64,000 nucleotides of DNA, taken from the NCBI RefSeq assembly GCF_014204945.1, contig NZ_JACHMN010000002.1, positions 4,239,001 to 4,303,000 on the forward strand, read 5' to 3'. The DNA comes from Allocatelliglobosispora scoriae (GTDB taxonomy: Bacteria; Actinomycetota; Actinomycetes; Mycobacteriales; Micromonosporaceae). Both the position numbers and the translations under genes were made by a program. Positions within the stretch are counted from its first letter, which is position 1. Each line of letters opens with the position of its first letter. Below, one piece after another: positions 56,458 to 64,000 of this stretch. The notes beneath the pieces are model-generated. The model saw only the letters and a list, made by a program, of their open reading frames with translations, had not been told where the DNA came from and did no database searches.

Positions 56458-56493
56458 CGCTGCGGGTCTCCGAGCGATCGGAGATCCGCAGCG
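56458..56493. terminator. hairpin after the binding-protein gene
   Basis: CGCTGCGGGTCTCCG (56458-56472) pairs with CGGAGATCCGCAGCG (56479-56493), with one G-T wobble and a 6-base loop. It lies 9 bases after the stop and 95 bases before the next permease, so it may partially terminate or stabilise the upstream mRNA. Confidence 0.75.
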
Positions 56494-56587
56494 TGCACTG
56501 AGTAACTGTGGCGGGCGGTCTACCCGGCCGCCCGCCACAGCCAGTCAGACCCCGCAGCTGGCGTCCACTCCGGAAGGCAACATCCCC

Positions 56588-57583
56588 ATGCTTCGCTTCT
56601 TTATCAAACGGGTGCTCCTCGCGATAGTCACCCTCTTCGCGATCTCCGTGACGGTTTTCGCCCTCTTCTTCCTGGGCCCGGCCGACCCGGTGTCGACGAT
56701 GTGCGGCCAGAAGCAGTGCGCGCCGGTCGCTCGCCAGCAGATCACCGAATCGCTGGAGCTCAACAAGCCAGTGGTCGTGCAGTACGCGAGCTACATGAAG
56801 GGCATCTTCGCCGGACGTGTGATCGGCTCGGGTCAGAGCAGGATCCAGTGCGACGCACCCTGTCTGGGCATCAACTTCCGCACCTATGAGCCGGTCTCGG
56901 CCATCATCGGCCGAACGCTGCCGGTGACGTTCAGCATCGTCCTCGGTGCGGCCCTCTTCTACGTCCTGTTCGGCACGGCCTTAGGCATGATCTCCGCGAT
57001 CAAACGCGGCACCATCTTCGACCGGCTCGCCTCCGGTTTCGCCCTGTCGTTCTCAGCGACCCAGATCTTCTTCGTCGGCTCAGTGATCGTGCTGGTCCTG
57101 GTGCTGCAGACCGGAATCCTGAAGTATCCGAGCTATACCAGCCCGTTCGACGATCCGATAGCGTGGGTCAGCGGCATGCTGGCACCGTGGATCGCGCTGG
57201 GGCTGATCAACTCCGCCCTCTACGCCCGCTATTCGCGTGCTCAGATGATCGAGACTCTGAGCGAGGACTATGTCCGGACGGCGCGGGCCAAGGGTCTGTC
57301 GATGAAGGCGGTCTACTTCCGGCACGCGCTCCGCGCGGCGATCACGCCGGTCGTCACCATCGCCGGTCTCGACATCGGCGGCCAGCTCGGTGGTGTCGCG
57401 ATCACGGAGACCACCTTCAGCCTCCCGGGCATGGGCAAGACCGCGATCAAGGCGGTCGGCGAGCAGAACCTGCCGATCGTGATGGCCGTCGTGCTCTTCG
57501 GTGCAGTGTTCGTCGTCGTGTCCAACATCGTGGTCGACCTGCTTTACGCGGTCATCGACCCGCGGGTCAAGCTCGGGCACTGA
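56588..57583 (+). CDS. peptide ABC transporter permease (DppB type)
   Basis: A 331-residue membrane protein with six helices. It starts MLRFFIKRVLLAIVTLFAIS, the canonical DppB/OppB start. RAKGLSMKAVYFRHALRAAI is the ATPase-contact loop and ETTFSLPGMGKTAI is the family signature. A loop insertion between helices 1 and 2 carries four cysteines (CGQKQC and CDAPC), which may form disulphides outside. It pairs with the DppC-type subunit at the operon start. Confidence 0.93.
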   Translation: MLRFFIKRVLLAIVTLFAISVTVFALFFLGPADPVSTMCGQKQCAPVARQQITESLELNKPVVVQYASYMKGIFAGRVIGSGQSRIQCDAPCLGINFRTYEPVSAIIGRTLPVTFSIVLGAALFYVLFGTALGMISAIKRGTIFDRLASGFALSFSATQIFFVGSVIVLVLVLQTGILKYPSYTSPFDDPIAWVSGMLAPWIALGLINSALYARYSRAQMIETLSEDYVRTARAKGLSMKAVYFRHALRAAITPVVTIAGLDIGGQLGGVAITETTFSLPGMGKTAIKAVGEQNLPIVMAVVLFGAVFVVVSNIVVDLLYAVIDPRVKLGH

Positions 57584-57593
57584 GGAGATGACA

Positions 57594-58649
57594 ATGACGA
57601 GCAACACTGGAACCCCCTACATCGAGGTGACAGACCTCAGGGTCAAGTTCGCCACCGAGGACGGCGCGGTGCGCGCCGTGGATGGCGTGACCTTCTCCGT
57701 GGAGCGGGGCAAGACCCTGGGCATCGTGGGCGAGTCCGGCTCCGGCAAGAGCGTGACCAGCTTGGCGATCATGGGTCTGCTCAACCGCAAGACCACGACG
57801 ATGACCGGCGAGGTCAAGGTCGAGGGCCGCAACATCCTCAACCTCGACGAGCCCGAGCTGCGCAAGCTGCGGGGCCGCGACATCTCCATGATCTTCCAGG
57901 ACGCGCTGACCGCGCTGCACCCGTTCTATACGATCGGCCGGCAGATCGTGGAGGCCTATCGGGTGCACCACGACGTCTCGAAGGCGGAGGCGCGCAAGCG
58001 TGCCATCGAGATGCTGGACCGGGTGGGCATCCCGCAGCCGGACAAGCGCTTCAAGCAGTACCCGCACGAGTTCTCCGGCGGTATGCGGCAGCGCGCGATG
58101 ATCGCGATGTCCCTCGTCAACGACCCGAACCTGCTCATCGCGGACGAGCCGACCACGGCGCTCGACGTGACGGTGCAGGCGCAGATCCTCGACCTGCTCG
58201 AGGACCTGCAGCGGGAGTTCAACTCGGCGGTCATCATCATCACCCACGACCTCGGCGTCGTCAGCCAGGTCGCCGACGAGGTGCTGGTGATGTACGGCGG
58301 CCGGGTGGCCGAGTACGGCACGGTCGAGCAGGTCATGCGCTCCGCACAGCACCCCTACACGTGGGGCCTGCTCGCCAGCATGCCCTCGCTGCACGGTGAC
58401 CCGGACGAGGACCTCCGCCCGATCAAGGGCAACCCGCCGAGCCTGCTCAACGTCCCGTCGGGCTGTGTGTTCCACCCGCGTTGCGCGTACGCGATGCTCA
58501 ACGGCGGTCCGTGCGACATCGAGGTGCCGCAGCGCCTGCCGCTGCGTCTCACCAACGAGCCGAATCACACGGTCGCCTGCCACCTGCCCGAGCGTGAGCG
58601 GCAGCAGACGTACAGGGACGAAATCGCATCGGTGGGAGTGGCACAGTGA
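57594..58649 (+). CDS. peptide ABC transporter ATP-binding protein (DppD type)
   Basis: A 351-residue ATPase. Walker A GESGSGKS, signature FSGGMRQR, Walker [13 protein letters not shown]. The C-terminal oligo_HPY domain has [14 protein letters not shown] with cysteines that in relatives bind an Fe-S cluster. ATG 57594 is chosen over ATG 57588 because AGGAG then lies 6 bases upstream. It follows the permease by 10 bases and overlaps the next ATPase gene as GTGA. Confidence 0.95.
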   Translation: MTSNTGTPYIEVTDLRVKFATEDGAVRAVDGVTFSVERGKTLGIVGESGSGKSVTSLAIMGLLNRKTTTMTGEVKVEGRNILNLDEPELRKLRGRDISMIFQDALTALHPFYTIGRQIVEAYRVHHDVSKAEARKRAIEMLDRVGIPQPDKRFKQYPHEFSGGMRQRAMIAMSLVNDPNLLIADEPTTALDVTVQAQILDLLEDLQREFNSAVIIITHDLGVVSQVADEVLVMYGGRVAEYGTVEQVMRSAQHPYTWGLLASMPSLHGDPDEDLRPIKGNPPSLLNVPSGCVFHPRCAYAMLNGGPCDIEVPQRLPLRLTNEPNHTVACHLPERERQQTYRDEIASVGVAQ

Positions 58650-59674
58650 GTGAGTTGGTCGCGGCGCAGCGCGTCGGTGAGACGCGGTCCACGGCGGAGC
58701 CCCTGCTCCGGGTGGAGAACCTCACCAAGCACTTCCCCGTCCGGGGTGGTTTCCTCGGCAACAAGCAGTACGTCCGCGCGGTCGACGGCATCGACTTCGA
58801 GGTGCGGGCGGGCGAGTCGCTGGGCCTGGTCGGTGAGTCGGGGTGTGGCAAGTCGACCACCGGCCGGATGCTCGTGCGTCTGCTGGAGCCGACGGCCGGC
58901 CGGATCACCTTCGAGGGCCAGGACATCACGCACGCCAAGCGGGGTCAGCTCCGCCGGCTGCGCCAGGACCTGCAGATCATCTTCCAGGACCCCTACTCGT
59001 CGTTGAACCCTCGGCACACGGTCGGCAAGATCGTGGCGATGCCGCTGGTCGTCAACAACATCAACCCGCCCGGCGGGGTGAAGAAGCGGGTTCAGGAGCT
59101 GCTGGAGCTGGTCGGTCTCAACCCCGAGCACTACAACCGCTTCCCGCACGAGTTCTCCGGCGGCCAGCGCCAGCGCATCGGCATCGCCCGGTCGCTCGCC
59201 CTGAAGCCGAAGATGATCATCGCGGACGAGCCGGTCTCCGCGCTCGACGTGTCGATCCAGGCCCAGGTCATCAACCTGCTGCGCGACCTGCAGCGGGAGA
59301 TGGACCTCGCCTTCGTCTTCATCGCGCACGACCTGGCGGTCGTCCGGCACTTCTCGCACCGGATCGCGGTCATGTACCTCGGCAAGGTCGTCGAGATCGG
59401 CGATCGGGAGCAGATCTACACGCGGCCGGCGCACCCGTACACCCGGGCACTGCTCTCGGCCGTGCCGGACGCGACCAAGATCGGCGAGTCGTCGGGCCGG
59501 ATCCGGCTGCAGGGCGACGTTCCGACGCCGATCAACCCGCCGAGCGGCTGCCGGTTCCGGACCCGCTGCTGGAAGGCGCAGTCGATCTGTGCCGAGCAGG
59601 AGCCGCCGCTGACCGTGAAGGCCGGCGGTTCGATCGCGGCTTGCCACTTCCCGGAAGAGCAAGCACCGATCTGA
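58646..59674 (+). CDS. peptide ABC transporter ATP-binding protein (DppF type)
   Basis: A 342-residue ATPase. Walker [10 protein letters not shown], signature FSGGQRQR, Walker [13 protein letters not shown]. The oligo_HPY end is [13 protein letters not shown]. With the DppD-type subunit it powers the importer as a heterodimer. Its GTG overlaps the preceding TGA (GTGA), so translation is coupled. It is the last gene of the operon; a strong hairpin follows. Confidence 0.95.
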   Translation: MSELVAAQRVGETRSTAEPLLRVENLTKHFPVRGGFLGNKQYVRAVDGIDFEVRAGESLGLVGESGCGKSTTGRMLVRLLEPTAGRITFEGQDITHAKRGQLRRLRQDLQIIFQDPYSSLNPRHTVGKIVAMPLVVNNINPPGGVKKRVQELLELVGLNPEHYNRFPHEFSGGQRQRIGIARSLALKPKMIIADEPVSALDVSIQAQVINLLRDLQREMDLAFVFIAHDLAVVRHFSHRIAVMYLGKVVEIGDREQIYTRPAHPYTRALLSAVPDATKIGESSGRIRLQGDVPTPINPPSGCRFRTRCWKAQSICAEQEPPLTVKAGGSIAACHFPEEQAPI

Positions 59675-59739
59675 GATTTCACCGAGCGACGCGAGGGAGC
59701 CCCGCAAGGCGCGCCTGGGCATGGCACCACACCATAGAA

Positions 59740-59772
59740 GTCGGGGACGCCCTCACCGAGGGCGTCCCCGAC
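59740..59772. terminator. bidirectional terminator hairpin
   Basis: GTCGGGGACGCCCTC (59740-59754) pairs exactly with GAGGGCGTCCCCGAC (59758-59772) around a 3-base loop. It lies between the convergent ABC operon and the S9-like gene. Confidence 0.8.
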
Positions 59773-59780
59773 GTCGTTCG

Positions 59781-61541
59781 TCAGCGCAGCACGGTCCGCA
59801 GCGCGGCAAGCTGCTCGTCGAGGCCGGCGCCCGGCGGCACCCGGACCACGGTCGGCGGCAGCACGGCGATCCGGTGCCGGTCGTAGATCTCGGGCTGGTC
59901 GGTCGGGTCGCCCAGGTAGCGCTCACCGATCACCGCCGGCAGCTCCGCCCAGTCCAGCTCGGGCTCGATGACGACGCCGCTGCCGAAGGTCTCCGGCCGG
60001 TCGCGGACCGCCGCCGCGGCGAGCCACCCGCCGAACCCACGCCCCCGCACGGCCACCCGGCTCAGGTCCAGGTCGGGGTGCTTACCGAGGAGCGCGTGCA
60101 GCGCGTCGGCGAGATCGGTCGGGAGCAGATCGATCAACCGGCGGTGGATCACCTTCTCGAAGCTCGGCGCGACGCCGACCGTGCCGCGCGGGTCGATCGC
60201 GACCACGATGAAGCCGGCCTGGCACCACCACTGCCGGTCGGCCCAGGCAGCGCGGGTGGCGAGCACCCCCTGCCCGCTGGGCTCCGTGGCGAGATCGACG
60301 AGTACGGGCAGCCGCCGCCCGATCAGGTGGTCGGTCGGGTAGAGCACGCCCGTCGGCAGCCGCCGATCCACGACGCGGTCGAAGACCGGTTGCGGACCGG
60401 CCACGATCGGCGCGATGGGGGAGAGCTCGCCGATCGCCGTCCCGCGCCGGACGACCGTCCACTGCGTGCCGTCGCGGTCCAGGGCGGCGGTGCCGATGAC
60501 GACGGTGTCTCCACCGCAGTGCGCCTCGTGCCAGCCCGGGCTCGTGGTGAGCCGCTGGGCGCCCACCCCGGCCCGGCCGACCGCACTGCGTACGCGATAG
60601 ATGTGCTGCTCAGCCGGGTCGGTACTGGCGGCGATGAGCAGGTCGCCGAGCTCGCCGTCGATGGCGCCGGGTGCCAGCCGGCCGATGACCCGGCGGACGT
60701 AGAGCCCGGGCGGCGTGAGCAGGGTGCCGTCGGCGAAGAGGCAGCGGGAGTCGTAGCCGTCGTGGGCGAGTTCGCCGCCGACGAGCACGCGGCCGTCGGC
60801 GAGGTGTCTCGGCGTACCGGCGATGGGGCTGACCCAGCGCGGGTCGGAGAGCTCGGCGTGGACCTGGGTCTCCCCGGTGCGGGGGTCGACGGCGAGGACG
60901 AGCCCGTGGTTCTGCCCCCGGCGCAGCACGGTGACGAGCGGCGCGCCGTCGGCCCAGCGGAGGTCCACGAGGTAGGGGTAGGTCTCCCGGTCCCAGTGCA
61001 CGTCGACCCAGCCGCCGTCGAGCTCCAGGAAGTGCAGCGAGACGGTCGCCTCGGCACCGCTCGCCGGGTCCGCGGGCACGACCCGGGTCGCCACGACGGC
61101 GGAGGAGTCGGGAGCCCACCACCAGCCGCGTTCGCGGCCGAAGCCCACGGCGGAGGGCTCGGGAACGGCCCAGGCGATGCCGGTCTCCTCCTCGCCCGCG
61201 AGCAGGGTGCTCTTCTCCCCGTCGTAGACGTGCAGCGTGCCGCCGACCCGGTAGGCGACGAGGGTGCCCGTCGGGTCGGGTCGCGCCTCGGCGACCGGCC
61301 CGTGCAGGGGCAACTCCTCGACCACGCCCGAGAGCAGGTCTATCCGGTAGGCGAGCCCGTCGTCGACGTGGCACGCGACCCTCGCGAGGGGATCGCAGGC
61401 GTAGTCGTGCACGCCCATCGCGAGGAGCCTGCTGGCGCCGGTGGTGGCGTCGAAGACGCTGAGTCGCTCGCCGTGGAGGTAGACGACGCGCTCGCCGTCG
61501 CTGCTCACGGTGACCCTGCGAGTGGAGTATCCGGTGCTCAC
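59781..61541 (-). CDS. S9/DPP IV-like protein lacking catalytic residues
   Basis: A 586-residue protein. The N-terminal beta-propeller (DPPIV_N-like, about 15-400) is followed by a short alpha/beta-hydrolase part. The nucleophile elbow reads RVAVRGRGFGG where the family has GWSxGG, so the serine is replaced by glycine near residue 502. The chain stops about 80 residues later, before the usual catalytic Asp and His region. It is probably a non-catalytic peptide-binding relative. GTG 61541 is preferred because TAGCAT (61549-61554, minus strand) lies 7 bases upstream. It is divergent from mshB, as S9 genes are in several actinobacteria (recollection, not checked). Confidence 0.85.
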   Translation of the reverse strand: MSTGYSTRRVTVSSDGERVVYLHGERLSVFDATTGASRLLAMGVHDYACDPLARVACHVDDGLAYRIDLLSGVVEELPLHGPVAEARPDPTGTLVAYRVGGTLHVYDGEKSTLLAGEEETGIAWAVPEPSAVGFGRERGWWWAPDSSAVVATRVVPADPASGAEATVSLHFLELDGGWVDVHWDRETYPYLVDLRWADGAPLVTVLRRGQNHGLVLAVDPRTGETQVHAELSDPRWVSPIAGTPRHLADGRVLVGGELAHDGYDSRCLFADGTLLTPPGLYVRRVIGRLAPGAIDGELGDLLIAASTDPAEQHIYRVRSAVGRAGVGAQRLTTSPGWHEAHCGGDTVVIGTAALDRDGTQWTVVRRGTAIGELSPIAPIVAGPQPVFDRVVDRRLPTGVLYPTDHLIGRRLPVLVDLATEPSGQGVLATRAAWADRQWWCQAGFIVVAIDPRGTVGVAPSFEKVIHRRLIDLLPTDLADALHALLGKHPDLDLSRVAVRGRGFGGWLAAAAVRDRPETFGSGVVIEPELDWAELPAVIGERYLGDPTDQPEIYDRHRIAVLPPTVVRVPPGAGLDEQLAALRTVLR

Positions 61542-61633
61542 CCTTCGGATGCTATGCATCGGATCGTGCGGTTCGTGGTGCTTTCGCGAGATGACGTGCG
61601 GTCGGGTACGACCTCGCGGAGTAAGGTGGCCGC

Positions 61634-62488
61634 GTGGAGAAGCGCAGCATCCTCTTCGTTCATGCCCATCCCGACGACGAAGCCATCGGCACGGGCGCGA
61701 CCATGGCGCGCTACGCGGCCGAGGGAGCCCACGTCACCCTGGTCACGTGCACGCTCGGCGAGGAGGGCGAGATCCACCTGCCCGCCCTGGCCCAGCTGGA
61801 GGCCGCGCAGGCCGACCAGCTCGGCGGCTACCGCCTGGTGGAGCTCGAGCGGGCCTGTGCCGCGCTCGGCGTGACGGATCACCGCTTCCTCGGCGGGGCG
61901 GGCCGCTACCGTGACTCCGGCATGATGGGCACCCCGGCCAACGAGCACGCGCGGGCCTTCTGGGGTGCCGACGTCGACGAGGCGGCGGCTCACCTCGTGG
62001 CGATCATGCGCGAGGTGAAACCGCAGGTCATGGTCACCTATGACGCCAACGGCTTCTACGGCCACCCCGATCACATCCAGGCTCACCGGGTCGCGATGCG
62101 CGCCGCGGAGCTCGCGGGCGAGGACGCGCCGAAGAAGATCTACTGGGGGGCGACGCCGCTCAGCGTCCTCAAGGCGGGCATCGACGCGCTCGGCGAATCG
62201 ACCGACAACCCGTTCGCCGGGATCACCAACGCCGACGACTTCCCCTTCGGCACGCCCGACCACGAGATCGCCGCGAGCATCGACGGCAACGACCATCACG
62301 AGGCGAAGGTCGCGGCGCTGCACGCGCACGCGTCCCAGATCCCGACCACGTCGTGGCTCTTCTCGATCGCGGGCAACTTCGGCACCGAGTTCATGGGCGT
62401 CGAATTCTTCACCCTCGCTGCGGGCACCCGGGGGCCGGGCACCGGTCTCTACGGCTGGGAGCAGGATCTCTTTGCCGGACTTGACTGA
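61634..62488 (+). CDS. mshB: GlcNAc-Ins deacetylase of mycothiol synthesis
   Basis: A 284-residue zinc deacetylase removing acetate from GlcNAc-inositol, the second step in mycothiol formation. Zinc ligands are in [12 protein letters not shown] (His12, Asp15) and [11 protein letters not shown] (His144 or His147). [16 protein letters not shown] near the end matches MshB more than the related amidase Mca. TAAGGT (61622-61627) ends 6 bases before the GTG, so a leaderless message is likely. A small membrane-protein gene overlaps its 3' end. Confidence 0.94.
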   Translation: MEKRSILFVHAHPDDEAIGTGATMARYAAEGAHVTLVTCTLGEEGEIHLPALAQLEAAQADQLGGYRLVELERACAALGVTDHRFLGGAGRYRDSGMMGTPANEHARAFWGADVDEAAAHLVAIMREVKPQVMVTYDANGFYGHPDHIQAHRVAMRAAELAGEDAPKKIYWGATPLSVLKAGIDALGESTDNPFAGITNADDFPFGTPDHEIAASIDGNDHHEAKVAALHAHASQIPTTSWLFSIAGNFGTEFMGVEFFTLAAGTRGPGTGLYGWEQDLFAGLD

Positions 62489-62897
62489 GCCCACCACCAC
62501 GACCCGCTCGTTCGAGCCCGCCGCGGAGCTGCTGCTCCGGATCGGCGGGCTCGCCGTGTCGGTGCTGCTCGCCGCCGGGTCGGCGCTGCTGGAGGCGCTC
62601 TACACCACCGCGCGGGTCGGCGACTCCCGGGCGCCCTGGTCGCTGCTCGCCGCGATCGCCGGCAACGCCTTCCTCGTGTGGTTCGCCCGGTTCACCGTCG
62701 GCCGCCGCTGGGCACCGATCGTCCCGGCCGGGACGTGGACGGTGGTGATGCTTCTCGCGAGCTACCGCACCAGCGAGGGCGACATGCTGATGGCCGAGGC
62801 GAACCCGATGGCGCTGGGCACGATGATGGCAGGTTTCGCGGCCTTTGTCGTAGCCTGGTGGTTCCTGGAGCTGCGACGGGGAACCCCGAGGCGCTAG
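62472..62897 (+). CDS. small membrane protein downstream of mshB
   Basis: A 141-residue protein with four predicted helices ([71 protein letters not shown]). A TTG start at 62472 is proposed because AGGA lies 5 bases upstream; it overlaps mshB by 17 bases, implying coupled translation. A second TTG at 62481 is possible. It resembles the DUF6113-type proteins that follow mshB in Streptomyces (from memory). The function is unknown. Confidence 0.72.
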   Translation: MPDLTEPTTTTRSFEPAAELLLRIGGLAVSVLLAAGSALLEALYTTARVGDSRAPWSLLAAIAGNAFLVWFARFTVGRRWAPIVPAGTWTVVMLLASYRTSEGDMLMAEANPMALGTMMAGFAAFVVAWWFLELRRGTPRR

Positions 62898-62966
62898 AGG
62901 GTCTGGCGCTTCTCGGCTTCGTGCGGTAGAAGGATCACCGGGACGTTTTGCTCGGGAGGATGAGAC

Positions 62967-63410
62967 ATGGCTCAGCGTTGGAAGTGGATCGGCATCATCG
63001 CCGGAGTCCTCTTCGCCATCAATATCGTCGGGCGGATCGTCTCGAAGGCCTCCTTCGAGGGCGATACGAGCAAGGAGACGGCGGTCGGATTCGTCGCCTT
63101 CGGCGCGGTCGCGCTCGTCCTCGCCGTCGTCGCCTTCATCTGGGGCCGGGACCGGTCGGTCGGAGTGGTCGTGGCGGACATCGCCGCTGCCGCCGCCATC
63201 GGCGGGCTGCTCAGCATCATCGTCGGGCCGTTCGTCACCGGCGGCAAGCCCTTCGCCAGCGGTGCCGGAGCCTTCTTCGAGCAGGTCTGGTGGTACGCGG
63301 GTTTCGTCGCCGCCGGTGTCTTCCTCGGGCTCGCGGTGCTGATCGCCATCGGCCAGGACCTGCGGTCCAAGCAGCTCAAGTCCTACGCCGCGAGGGCCAA
63401 GCGCGTATAG
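62967..63410 (+). CDS. four-helix membrane protein of unknown function
   Basis: A 147-residue protein with about four hydrophobic helices (WKWIGIIAGVLFAINIVGRI; VGFVAFGAVALVLAVVAFIW; VVVADIAAAAAIGGLLSIIV; WWYAGFVAAGVFLGLAVLIA) and a basic C-terminus (SYAARAKRV). GGGAGGA lies 8 bases before the ATG. No family is recognised. Its last 28 bases overlap the convergent GNAT gene. Confidence 0.75.
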   Translation: MAQRWKWIGIIAGVLFAINIVGRIVSKASFEGDTSKETAVGFVAFGAVALVLAVVAFIWGRDRSVGVVVADIAAAAAIGGLLSIIVGPFVTGGKPFASGAGAFFEQVWWYAGFVAAGVFLGLAVLIAIGQDLRSKQLKSYAARAKRV

Positions 63411-64000
63411 CGGTGGTGGGTGGCGAACCCGAGCCGTGCGTAGAGGGCGATCGCCGTCTCGTTGCTCGACTCCACCTGTAGGAACGCTCGCTCGGCACCC
63501 TGCTGCGCGCCCCAGCGGGCGAGGCGGCCGATCACCGACTGGGCGAGGCCACGCCGTCGGGCCGACGGGACGGTCTCGATCCCGTAGAGCCCCAGCCAGC
63601 CGTCGGTCACCGTGCCCCTGCCCCGGGCCAGGAGGCGGCCTTCTTCGGCGTACCTGGCGAAGGTGAGCCTGTCCACCGCGGTCAGGACGTGCAGAGCGGC
63701 CGGGGGCAGTGGACCGCGCGAGCCCGCGATGAGGGCGAGTTCGTCGTCGCTCGGGCCGTCGTGCAGCGTGCACGCCGCACCGTCGGGTGTCGCGGCGATG
63801 AGCGCGTCCAGCGCGGTCGACTGGACCAGGACCGTGCAGTCCGGCAGCCACCCGGCCTTCAGCGCGGCATCCGCGACGGGCTGCGCCAGCGGCTGCGGCA
63901 CGTCGATCAGGGGAGTGCGGCCCAGACCGCGGTAGAACTCCGCGACCGCGTCGAGCGCCGCCGGGAGCGGCAGGCCGGGGTCGCCGACCGGCAGCGCGGA
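63383..64000 (-). CDS. GNAT-family N-acetyltransferase (partial)
   Basis: 205 residues are in the window and the N-terminus lies beyond the right edge. The C-terminal 90 residues are a GNAT domain. The acetyl-CoA pyrophosphate loop is VPSARRRGLAQSVIGRL, followed by AFLQVESSNETAIALYARLG. The upstream part (LPAALDAVAEFYRGLGRTPL, then TVLVQSTALDAL) is a degenerate first GNAT-like domain, so the full protein is probably a two-domain GNAT of about 230-300 residues. A shorter start at 63901 (GTG) would cut the first domain. The substrate is unknown. Confidence 0.85.
   Translation of the reverse strand, partial: SALPVGDPGLPLPAALDAVAEFYRGLGRTPLIDVPQPLAQPVADAALKAGWLPDCTVLVQSTALDALIAATPDGAACTLHDGPSDDELALIAGSRGPLPPAALHVLTAVDRLTFARYAEEGRLLARGRGTVTDGWLGLYGIETVPSARRRGLAQSVIGRLARWGAQQGAERAFLQVESSNETAIALYARLGFATHHRYTRLALAA

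Overview
This window comes from a high-GC actinobacterium. The best guess is the family Micromonosporaceae, which is an inference from gene content and not from a database match. Markers include the mycothiol gene mshB, an acyl-CoA carboxylase epsilon subunit, a mycosin-type protease with type VII-like partner proteins, a DUF4245/glpX pair, a DUF222 (13E12-type) HNH protein, and at least fifteen genes whose -10 hexamer lies 6-7 bases before the start codon, as in leaderless actinobacterial mRNAs. I saw no rRNA, tRNA, CRISPR array, insertion sequence or replication origin.

Layout. At 1-2.0 kb is the 5' end of a guaB1-type gene and the biotin carboxylase/BCCP subunit accA. At 2.1-5.9 kb are a PadR regulator, a DrrAB-type ABC exporter sharing an operator motif with it, and an MFS transporter. 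At 5.9-15.0 kb are the rest of the carboxylase locus (O-methyltransferase, maf, accE, then pccB and birA). It is interrupted at 7.5-12.5 kb by a lower-GC block holding a DUF222 HNH gene with a DNA-damage-type promoter, a three-gene orphan mycosin locus and a lipoprotein. At 15-19.5 kb are a PH-domain membrane protein, two gtrA genes and a giant ECF sigma factor fused to its own anti-sigma-like zinc finger and an extracytoplasmic domain. At 19.8-27.8 kb are pckG, an Rrf2 regulator with a large inverted repeat over its own start, a cis-prenyltransferase, phoH2, a lytic transglycosylase-like protein, a trypsin-like protease, a ferredoxin-NADP reductase and a TetR gene.

At 27.9-38.3 kb are an epimerase under twin TetR operators, a DMT transporter, glpX, a DUF4245 protein, a 1-kb non-coding segment packed with hairpins and G-rich tandem repeats, xseBA, ispH, rmuC, a winged-helix regulator and an Ada-AraC-AlkA fusion. 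At 38.5-43.3 kb is a cellulose-degradation pair (GH6-CBM2 and GH3 with two discoidin domains), each gene with a LacI/CebR-like operator. At 43.4-53.2 kb are a sterol desaturase-type protein, ychF, a small unknown gene, a Nudix hydrolase, a complete sdhCAB operon and a tldD/pmbA pair. At 53.5-59.7 kb is a five-gene oligopeptide ABC transporter in unusual order. The right end holds a catalytically defective S9 peptidase-like protein, mshB, two membrane proteins and a GNAT cut by the window edge.

Across the window, long hairpins without T-tracts sit at gene ends. Several belong to recognisable repeat families (cores CAACTCTTCAAGAGTTG, CAGCAAAGCGTG and GATCRCG-type nested palindromes). The most interesting items are the block splitting the carboxylase operon, the Rrf2 inverted repeat, the hairpin families (one copy lies inside the sigma-factor gene) and the paired regulator/operator sets.
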